Assembly: GCF_000003605.2 (NCBI RefSeq) | Contig: NW_003155766.1 | Location: 38,537 to 55,119, forward strand | DNA from: Saccoglossus kowalevskii | Lineage: Eukaryota; Hemichordata; Enteropneusta; Harrimaniidae | Length of the DNA stretch: 16,583 nucleotides | Direction of reading: 5' to 3' | Shown: piece by piece, positions 10,801-16,583 of the stretch | Layout: each line of letters starts with the position of its first letter | Numbering within the stretch: the first letter of the stretch is position 1 | The notes under the pieces: generated by a model | Seen by the model: the letters and a program-made list of their open reading frames with translations, nothing else | Databases searched by the model: none | What the model was told of the DNA's origin: nothing | Translations under genes and position numbers: made by a program

Positions 10801-13800
10801 AGTTACGGGTAGCAAAGGCGTTGGTTTTGGGACAGTTGTTGGTTCTGCCTACATTTTGATGTTCATAGTTGGAATATGCGCATTCTTATCGCCATCGGTA
10901 TGTCACCTGTCGTCACGTGTTTAATACACCGGGCAATCCATGTCTTTTTGTGTGTCAGAACGAGTATTATAGGTGAAATGGCCGGAAAATGTTAAGTTCG
11001 TCTGTGTTAATTGAATATACAAAGACACTAGTAGAATAGGAATAAAGTACGGATCGTTTTAGCAAAAATATCGAACAAATGTTTGTCCAGCCACATATTC
11101 GACAGACAGTTCGCTTTTCTCAAGCAAACAACTGTTAATAAGAGAGATACAATACCATGGCCACGGGTTTACTCGTGCAGCTATTGCGGTGACTGGTATA
11201 TGGAAGGATGGCGTGTGTGACAAGAAAGCAGTCGGTGATTTAAAGTAGATCGCTACAATTAAAAAATATATTCAAAAATCCCCGAATTCAGCAAGAGGGG
11301 TTGAATTACTGTAATGTTCAATTCGGAAATACAAATATATGGTCACTGAACTAAATTTTTAACAAAATTGATCAATATTTTGTGTTTGTGTTATGGATAA
11401 GAATTGGTTCCTAAAGTAGAAACATTCCTTCATGATCATATCTCAAAGTTGTGTTTTGTCACCTATCAGACCTAAGCTAGAAACATGATATGTAGTGTTA
11501 TGAGGGATACATATGGATGTCAGGAAAAATTTTAGTATTATTTGAGTTTTATTATAAGCTCCATGGAATACAGTATTCACATATATTCCTATATAATGTT
11601 CCAAAATGGCCGTTTTTAGATTATTTTGCATATGACAACAAATCATTTTTTCTCGTAAAATATGTAAATATGAATGAGTTGCATGCATATTGTATATAAC
11701 TCAGTAACGATAATAGTGAATTAAAAAGATTATTGAATTATAAAAAGATTACTGTACGGTTACAAGTAGACATTCATTTGTAAAATAACGCTTTAAAAAC
11801 TCCAAAGGTTGAGATACAATGATATTGTTTAGTACATTTGACGTATTTACAAGAGTAATGGCGGCCATATTCACAGTAAATATATACGTATCGTCATAGT
11901 TTCACATTGTTTGGGGTGACATAGGTTGAACACGTCTATATTATGACAGACATGGAACACTCAGTAGTTCTAAATTTGTTTGAAAAATCCGAATTTAAAA
12001 AAGGTTAGAAATAACATTGTTAGCTTTATTTTATAGAAACTAATATTCGGCCAATTTTCTCAAAAAATGTATTTTAAAAATAATTGATAATAACAATATC
12101 CATGAATAAGTTCACAGATACTTAGACACTAGGAAATGTCGCGTGGCTTTGTTCTATACATTTTCTAAATAAAATTAGAATAATAACTAAATTGGCTCTT
12201 CTAGCACTGCATTTATTTTTGTATATCGGGGTTGGAGATTGGACTAAAATAAAATGCTTGAAAATTGATTGAATTATCTAGTAATTTAGTCATGGAGCGC
12301 TAAATAAACAAAATAGTTGACATGTTATTCACATAGTTCATCATACCTCTACTTTCCTTTTTCATAAAACAACAAGTAGTGACATCATAACCCATAATTC
12401 CATATTAAGCATGGACGTCGTCTTTGCACGTCATCACTTTGTGTGTTCGATTGATCCCATAAGCTTTGGCAGTAACAGTCATTCTCCATGCATGCATATA
12501 ATCATACACATGCACACCTGTAAGCTATCATTTTGAAAACAAATTAAACAATATTAGAGTTTATATCTATAGTCAGCAATATATATGGCGGATGATATAT
12601 TGTCTCGCGCATGACCTCCGCATGGTACCCATTCCCGATTTCAAAGGGGAACCATAGCAAATCAAAACACATATAGCCGATATTGATTTGCTTCTCACCT
12701 AAACCGCTATTACAATCTGGTGATGTATTGTGATCACTCCCATCTTCGCACTGAATCCAATTTACGTTTATAATTCTAACGTTTTCTTACAGACATTGCT
12801 GGAATGGTGGCCGATTGTGAGAGATACCTTACTGTACAGTATCAGTATAATCCCTATGGTGATTTTTTTAGTTGACGGGGTTGTTTACTGGTAAGTGGTA
12901 TACACAGTACAATATTTAGGGGTGTCATTCAAATTGGAGCATGGGTACGCACGCTCTACAAAGGCATTTAAAAGAGCCTCTAAATGCATACACACATTTT
13001 ATTTTGCATGCGTCGCTTCCATATCCAACACGACGCGGCTCGATAACTATATTTCATTTCGCATTTCATTGCTTATCCACGCCTAGACACACGGTTTGGT
13101 GCATTCTTAGGGGCGGTTCAGTGCGGTACAATTTACAGTGAGGTGACATGATTTAAGATAACAGTGCACCACGTAATTATTTCAATTACCAAAATGAACC
13201 TTTGCATATAATCGAATTATTTTCCTTCCAGGTATGAATCAGCCATATTGCTGTTCCTCTACGTTGTCTACGTGGTGGTCGTTGTGTTTAATCAACGTAT
13301 TGAGGCGAGTTTCCGAAAGTGTTGTTATAAGAAGTTCGAAAAAGGAGAAAAACAGCACATTATTGAACACAGTGTGTTCGCCGAATCACACACTGACGAA
13401 ACTATTATGGATGTGTTCGAGGAGGCAGCCACTGAGGGAGAAGATGGACATTATGTACATTATTTACATCACTTTCCCAAAAGTAAATTGGGGAAAGTGT
13501 ACTATGTATTCGACGCGCCAGTAAGCGCTGCCCTCTATATTTCAATTCCGGATTGTCATAACCCGCGCTGGAGAAAATGGTATCCCTTAGCAATAGTGAT
13601 GTCAGTGGCGTGGTTGGTGTTTTTCACATTGGTATTCTTGCTTATGTTAAACATCACCGGTAAGTAACTAGCTAGTTGATAATGTTAATGGTTAAACCAT
13701 TTTTGCACTTTGGACATTCTAAAAAAAGAAATATATTTTTTTAAAGGTCTATTAAGTTTCTGTTCTGTTAAATAGTCGCCAAAGAAAAGAGTTTCATTGG

Positions 13801-14893
13801 CAGCGACGAGAAAACACGTGACTGCCGCAAACGTGCCTACTTCGTCTCTAGCGTTCGTTATCGTGTAGTTAGTGTCAACATAACCGCGAAATCTATTACA
13901 TGTATATCTATCTAATATTAAATCTATTTCATATTCAAATGAATGTTTTTATTTCAGCTGAAGTATTGGGAATACCCGATACTGTAATGGGGTTGACGTT
14001 TGGTACTCTCGGAGCTTCGGCGCCTACAATAGTTCTCAGTGTGGTGGCGCTGCAGAAAGGTCAGTATTAGAGTCCCCTTATAAAAGGACTCTCGTCAGTA
14101 TAATCAACGTTAAATTCACAGTATTTCTCTATTGTTTGATTACCGCCGAATCTTTACCGAGAATAACATGCCGTAGAATGTAGTAGATTTCTCCCTGTGT
14201 GAAATGTTTTAGTAATAGCTTATTTACTGCCCCCAACGCCGGCTTCTATCAATCATTGATGTCACCCTGTTATTAACCCCACACTCAGGTGGCGTACAAG
14301 AGATAATAAAATACATGCGATTAATTAACCTATATTAACTTACTATATGGACGCCGCCATCTTGAATATGGCTCTTTCTTATAAATTCGAAAATCATAGT
14401 GAGATTGAGAAAAAAAAATCACGTAGACCAATGACGAGATTGTCTCACACGCGAAATCCTCCTCATCGCATTCTCGCACTGATTGCACGGCATCGGAGAC
14501 AATCTTTAATTGTGTGCTTAGTTACTTTGAATAAGTTAGTAATCACTTACATTCGAACTTTCATTTTTAGGACATGCTGACATCGCCATAGCCAATGCTC
14601 TCGGTAATAACGTGTTCAACATTCTTGTATGTGCCGGACTCCCCTGGTTTGTCTATTCTCTCGCACATAAAACGAATGGCCAACATCTTATGGCGATCGA
14701 TGTTTCAGGTGGAGTGGCATTTTCCGGGTCGTTATTGTTGGCAAGTGGACTCATACCGCTATTCTTTTTGGCAATATCTCGTTGGCGTTTAAATAGGCTG
14801 AACGGAGCGATTCTAGTGATGTTTTATATCGCTTTTACCGTGGTAACCGTGATATTTGAAGTGAATGGCAAGAGAAAATGCATTACTAACTAG
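7662..14893 (+). CDS. Divergent K+-dependent Na+/Ca2+ exchanger-like protein (SLC24/NCKX family), 7 exons, 451 aa
   Basis: Spliced CDS join(7662-7881, 9048-9131, 10797-10897, 12793-12890, 13232-13659, 13958-14059, 14571-14893), 1356 nt, uninterrupted, TAG stop. NCKX proteins are plasma-membrane or organelle antiporters that exchange Na+ for Ca2+ plus K+. Visible in the product: an outside N-terminus with sequons N2 and N9; membrane segments near 39-60, 82-105, 109-132, 146-166, 170-187, 285-307, 320-343, 350-375, 388-413 and 422-441; alpha-1 at 83-131; a loop at 188-262; alpha-2 at 318-375. NCKX-like landmarks are WWPIVRD (140-146), IPDCHNPRW (273-281), GIPDTVMGLTF (315-325) and RWRLNRLNG (415-423). 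The protein is short for the family (about 500-660 aa from memory), because of a short loop and no visible N-terminal signal/M0 segment. Key ligand positions are altered: G94, T334, N361 and a lost alpha-1 Asn. Family membership is sure; transport activity is doubtful. I leave the symbol blank because orthology to a specific SLC24 member cannot be set. Confidence 0.9.
7882..9047 (+). other. Intron 1 (1166 bp)
   Basis: GTAGGT donor and ATTACAG acceptor, phase 1. The only structured item seen is the 27-bp direct repeat pair at 8367-8428. The open frames inside have no recognisable protein features. No RNA gene is seen. Confidence 0.85.
8367..8428. repeat. 27-bp direct repeat pair in intron 1
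   Basis: ATCGAAGAGAATAGTCAA followed by an ACTCAT end, at 8367-8393 and 8402-8428. 25 of 27 positions match and the period is 35 bp. Confidence 0.9.
9048..9131 (+). CDS. Exon 2: first half of the alpha-1 repeat
   Basis: Residues 74-101 plus one base of codon 102, 84 nt, phases 1/1. The acceptor is ATTACAG and the donor A|GTACGT. It reads LKISKNIAGTTFVAVGG, followed by SLGEVLITTI. This matches the NCKX segment that runs from the 'S/D-D-V-A-G-A-T-F' entry helix into the alpha-1 core. The acidic Ca2+-binding residue is kept as E95. The residues before it, usually A/T-P in NCKX, are L93-G94, so the helix-breaking proline of the core is absent. Confidence 0.85.
9180..9330. repeat. Possible dispersed-repeat insertion in intron 2
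   Basis: A block with CCCTCTGCCCCCC and GAGGGGTGACC runs and GAGGGTC/GACCCTC words (GGACCCTC at 9191, GAGGGTC at 9221). Its composition is unlike the surrounding AT-rich intron. It has the look of a repeat copy, but no ends or target duplication are clear. Confidence 0.3.
9503..9541. repeat. Hairpin in a CpG-rich patch of intron 2
   Basis: CGTCTACACG (9503-9512) pairs with CGTGTAGGCG (9532-9541) over 10 positions with one G-T wobble, with a loop of 19 nt. The first arm overlaps the palindrome ACACGTGT (9508-9515). Confidence 0.5.
10636..10659. repeat. Perfect 12-bp tandem duplication
   Basis: TGAGTATATTAT twice without a gap, 140 bp before exon 3. Confidence 0.9.
10797..10897 (+). CDS. Exon 3: second half of the alpha-1 repeat
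   Basis: Completes S102 and encodes up to S135, 101 nt, entering in phase 1 and leaving in phase 0. The acceptor is TTTCTAG and the donor TCG|GTATGT. It reads GVGFGTVVGSAYILMFIVG, which aligns to the NCKX stretch VGIGTIVGSA-VFNIL. After VGSA the exon has one residue fewer than the family, and the conserved Asn of the FNI motif is missing (YILMF instead). The frame and the downstream GICAF are intact, so this looks like an in-frame evolutionary change and not a splice-model error. Confidence 0.85.
10898..12792 (+). other. Intron 3 (1895 bp)
   Basis: The longest intron, phase 0, GTATGT donor and TTCTTACAG acceptor. It is AT-rich, with an imperfect 17/19-bp tandem repeat at 11718-11753 and a GGCGGCCATATT motif at 11860-11871. 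No open frame in it resembles a known protein. Confidence 0.85.
11718..11753. repeat. Imperfect 17/19-bp tandem repeat in intron 3
   Basis: GAATTA(TA)AAAAGATTA-type unit twice. The second copy carries a 2-bp TA insertion. Confidence 0.75.
12793..12890 (+). CDS. Exon 4: WWP-RD motif and TM4
   Basis: Residues 136-167 plus two bases of W168, 98 nt, phases 0/2. The acceptor is TTCTTACAG and the donor CTG|GTAAGT. It reads TLLEWWPIVRDTLLY, then a hydrophobic stretch ending FLVDGVVYW. This matches the NCKX 'L-T-W-W-P-L-F-R-D' segment and the following helix ending F-L-D-x-x-I-x-W. Read-through of the donor would meet TAA at once (TAC TGG TAA), so retaining this intron would truncate the protein after TM4. 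Confidence 0.87.
12891..13231 (+). other. Intron 4 (341 bp)
   Basis: Phase 2, GTAAGT donor and CCTTCCAG acceptor. It contains a short GCATTTA/TAAATGC inverted repeat (12964-12987). Open frames crossing it run partly into exon 5 in the wrong frame and are not genes. Confidence 0.85.
13232..13659 (+). CDS. Exon 5: TM5, short cytoplasmic loop and TM6
   Basis: The largest exon (428 nt, phases 2/1), residues 168-310. TM5 is the valine-rich stretch 171-187. The loop (188-262) starts basic (RKCCYKKFEKGEK, 196-208), turns acidic (222-240) and then has a His/Tyr-rich stretch HYVHYLHH (241-248). It is far shorter than the loop of NCKX1/2 and closer to NCKX3-5. The NCKX signature IPDCHNPRWRKW (273-284) leads into TM6 (285-307), followed by the sequon N308-I-T. 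The acceptor is CCTTCCAG and the donor CACCG|GTAAGT. Retention of the next intron would add two residues and stop at TAA. Confidence 0.9.
13660..13957 (+). other. Intron 5 (298 bp)
   Basis: Phase 1, GTAAGT donor and TTTATTTCAG acceptor. Nothing else distinctive is seen. Confidence 0.85.
13958..14059 (+). CDS. Exon 6: first half of the alpha-2 repeat
   Basis: Completes A311 and runs to K344 plus one base, 102 nt, phases 1/1. The acceptor is TTATTTCAG and the donor AAAG|GTCAGT. It reads EVLGIPDTVMGLTF, then GTLGASAPTIVLSVVALQK. Alignment to NCKX alpha-2 (GIP-x-V-I-M-G-L-T, then A-A-G-T-S-I-P-D) is clear and ungapped. The Asp that coordinates Ca2+ in that motif (D548 of human NCKX2, from memory) is T334 here, while the proline before it is kept (P333). 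Confidence 0.88.
14060..14570 (+). other. Intron 6 (511 bp), splits the alpha-2 repeat
   Basis: Phase 1, GTCAGT donor and TTTTTAG acceptor. It holds the YY1-like GCCGCCATCTTG at 14353-14364. The open frame at 14347-14580 runs into exon 7 in another frame and is not supported. Confidence 0.85.
14353..14364 (+). promoter_or_regulatory. YY1-like site in intron 6
   Basis: GCCGCCATCTTG matches the known YY1 consensus core (GCCATNTT). Function is not shown. Confidence 0.3.
14571..14893 (+). CDS. Exon 7: second half of alpha-2, last two helices and stop
   Basis: Completes G345 and runs to N451, stop TAG at 14891-14893. The acceptor is TTCATTTTTAG. It reads GHADIAIANALGNNVFNILV, then CAGLPWFVYSL, matching NCKX G-D-M-A-V-S-N-x-x-G-S-N-x-F-D-I. 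The Asp tied to K+ dependence in NCKX2 (D575, from memory) is N361, as in K+-independent NCX proteins, and the GSN serine is N357. Two hydrophobic helices follow, separated by the RWRLNRLNG turn (415-423). The C-terminal tail is short and basic (GKRKCITN). Confidence 0.9.
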
Positions 14894-14929
14894 ATGAGCG
14901 GATTGACAATACACCTTAATCATAAATGG

Positions 14930-14947
14930 TCAACGAGATCTCGTTGA
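14930..14947. repeat. 18-bp perfect palindrome just after the stop codon
   Basis: TCAACGAGATCTCGTTGA equals its own reverse complement. It starts 37 nt after the TAG. Confidence 0.9.
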
Positions 14948-15016
14948 GAGTGATAGAGTTGTACGACTGGTTTTTGCCCTTTTCTCATTTACTGTCATCG
15001 CGTCTACTGTTGCCAC

Positions 15017-15057
15017 GATTACCATTTTTAGGAGAAATGATTACCATTTTAGGAGAA
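15017..15057. repeat. Direct repeat GATTACCATTTT(T)AGGAGAA
   Basis: Copies at 15017-15036 and 15039-15057 are identical apart from one T in the T run. They lie in the probable 3' UTR. Confidence 0.9.
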
Positions 15058-15203
15058 CAGTGGACACGATAACTTAGGGCGGGCAAAACAATTCTCGTGA
15101 CATTATCTCTGTCACTCTTGGCGGTTACTTGTGATTAAGATCTCCTACATTGTTGGGAAAAACAACCCTAAGCATAGATTGTAGGTGTGGACGGTTTACT
15201 GCA

Positions 15204-15209
15204 AATAAA
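15204..15209 (+). terminator. Candidate polyadenylation signal AATAAA (proximal)
   Basis: AATAAA about 310 nt after the stop codon, followed by T-rich sequence and a GTTTATTTG stretch near 15278. This is the first canonical signal after the CDS. Confidence 0.5.
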
Positions 15210-15790
15210 CACACATTTTAGAATTCATGAATCTATGGCAATACCATATGATTTCAGAAAAACTTAATTTAAAATTTGTTTATTTGAAACGTATTCTTGA
15301 AAACAATTGATGAGATCTGTTTCCACGTAGTTAAAACTGGTAAATCGGCCGTGACTGTATGAACTTTATTGGTATTACCAAGCATATTCAATATCAAGAC
15401 TTCTTCCTTGAATATGAATTTGAATCATGGTGTAATGCAAGCGCAAAGTTTAATTACTATAACTAAACGTCCACGCCATCTTTATAAATATTGCAGCGGC
15501 AAGTGCCAACATTAGTAGGTTTACGTGGTTTCATATTCATATCAATAATTTATATGAAGATTAGAATTTGTGTTTTCTATCTGATCTGGTCTTAGAAATT
15601 AAAATCGTGGCTCGGACGAACCGGCCGAACTAATTATTGTTAATGAAAGTGTTCAACCACAGTCACAACCTTTAAAAAAATATACTGACGTACTGACGTT
15701 TTAAAAAATATTTTTCCATCCAAAATTTTCAACTCTTCAGTTCAAACATGGAAAATACATCATGCATTTTAGAATTGGTTCTAAATTATA

Positions 15791-15820
15791 GTAACACTTA
15801 GTAACAAATTGTAACATTTT
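15791..15820. repeat. Three GTAACA units at exact 10-bp spacing
   Basis: GTAACA at 15791, 15801 and 15811, each followed by four variable A/T/C bases. Confidence 0.85.
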
Positions 15821-16015
15821 GGCGACATCAAATCTGTTGAACATTGTTTGTCGGTCAGAAAGGCTGGCTGCAAAACGTGCTTTCCACCAGTAGAACCACC
15901 ATTAGTATGTTTAAAGTATACATATAATTATATCAGTTGATTTCTTGATTATTTCATTATTACATTCAATATTGTGCAACATGTTTTGCGTGCCAATGCC
16001 CTCTTTTTTGAAGAC

Positions 16016-16028
16016 GGGGGGGGGGGGG
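16016..16028 (+). repeat. Run of 13 G
   Basis: An uninterrupted G homopolymer in AT-rich DNA. It is prone to slippage, so its length may be a sequencing estimate. Confidence 0.9.
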
Positions 16029-16464
16029 TAGACTGGCCAACTGCATGCGAGGCTGTGTGGCCCTCTGTGTGGTCGGGTCGAACCTCATTTACTTGTTAAC
16101 TTGGCTTTAATCCTTTCTCGTATTTTAAATATTATATACACGGGTACAAATTCTGAAATCTGCAAAATTGTAAATATGATTTTCGGAGAAATTTGGTGTT
16201 AAATAGTATAATCGTATATAACCTCTGTATGTGAGTACGAATACGAGTGACGTATACAGCACGTGGAAATACATTGTTTGTTTACACGACTGTGTCAACT
16301 CTACAATTTAAATTATTTTTCGGGTTTCTCAACATTTCTTCAAAACCTATGTAAATATGTTAAGTATTTATTATTATATCCATATCATATGTTTTATTTT
16401 ATTGTATATATGTAGACACTTTTAATATACTTTTTTCGAATCTGTATAGTGTAAAATATAAACA

Positions 16465-16470
16465 AATAAA
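16465..16470 (+). terminator. Candidate polyadenylation signal AATAAA (distal)
   Basis: AATAAA followed within 25-50 nt by a T/GT-rich stretch (TTCTTTGATTGTTCTTTG), a good poly(A) layout. It could end a long alternative 3' UTR of about 1.6 kb or belong to nothing. Confidence 0.3.
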
Positions 16471-16583
16471 TTCCTCGGTATATCCTTCCTATTTCTTTGA
16501 TTGTTCTTTGTTAATATGTATTCATGTTTTCTAATCGGTAAAAAAACAATTTGACATTTTCTCTGAATTCAGTTGTCGGTTTG

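Larger units (their letters stand above)
14894..15209 (+). other. Likely 3' UTR of the exchanger-like gene
   Basis: Extends from the stop codon to the first AATAAA at 15204-15209. It includes an 18-bp perfect palindrome just after the stop and a near-perfect ATTACCATTTT-AGGAGAA direct repeat. The end point is inferred from the signal only. Confidence 0.5.
15210..16583. other. Downstream region, no second gene seen
   Basis: AT-rich DNA with a phased GTAACA triplicate (15791-15820), a tandem ACTGACGT pair (15684-15699) and a run of 13 G (16016-16028). No coding sequence or RNA gene could be supported. Part may be long 3' UTR. Confidence 0.5.

Noticed and set aside
12895-13141. Overlapping + strand open frames in intron 4
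   Set aside because: They lie within the intron after the GTAAGT donor and match no NCKX sequence; the spliced model explains the locus.
13405-13593. Minus-strand open frame opposite exon 5
   Set aside because: It is a shadow of the real exon, which matches NCKX on the + strand.
14347-14580. 77-codon + strand open frame in intron 6
   Set aside because: Low-complexity basic peptide; it runs out of frame into exon 7.
7662-14893. Processed or decayed pseudogene
   Set aside because: Introns are present, all six junctions fit consensus, the phases agree and the 451-codon frame is intact.

Overview
This is animal nuclear DNA, almost certainly from an invertebrate. It is AT-rich with long intergenic stretches, and it carries one protein-coding gene split by six GT-AG introns of about 0.3 to 1.9 kb. 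I see no operons, Shine-Dalgarno sites, rRNA, tRNA or CRISPR. Many short repeats, ACATGTA-type words and ATGGC/GCCAT motifs fit a marine invertebrate genome, but I cannot name the phylum from sequence alone.

The gene runs on the + strand from 7662 to 14893. I assembled it from seven exons (7662-7881, 9048-9131, 10797-10897, 12793-12890, 13232-13659, 13958-14059, 14571-14893). Intron phases are 1, 1, 0, 2, 1, 1. The total is 1356 nt, or 451 codons plus TAG, with no internal stop. The product is a member of the K+-dependent Na+/Ca2+ exchanger family (NCKX, SLC24). It has two inverted alpha repeats, about ten membrane segments, a short cytoplasmic loop, and NCKX-type signatures: a WWPIVRD segment, IPDCHNPRW before the second membrane block, a GIPDTVMGLTF entry to alpha-2, and a positively charged RWRLNRLNG near the C-terminus.

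The most interesting point is that this well-preserved frame has lost most of the ion-binding chemistry. The alpha-1 acidic residue is kept (E95), but its preceding proline is glycine. The alpha-1 Asn of the FNI motif is gone, with one codon fewer. The alpha-2 catalytic Asp is Thr (T334), and the Asp linked to K+ dependence is Asn (N361). Of the four positions matching the core ion ligands of the family, only one is unchanged. This suggests a non-transporting 'pseudo-exchanger' or one with changed ion selectivity.

Layout: 1-4580 is intergenic with no supported gene. A probable small non-autonomous repeat element lies at about 4580-5200, around an exact 4 x 39 bp tandem array. 5200-7330 is intergenic and includes a G-quadruplex motif at 6871-6893. 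7330-7661 is the likely promoter/5' UTR zone. 7662-14893 is the gene. 14894-16583 is 3' UTR and downstream DNA, with candidate poly(A) signals at 15204 and 16465. Several short direct, inverted and tandem repeats sit in the introns and flanks.
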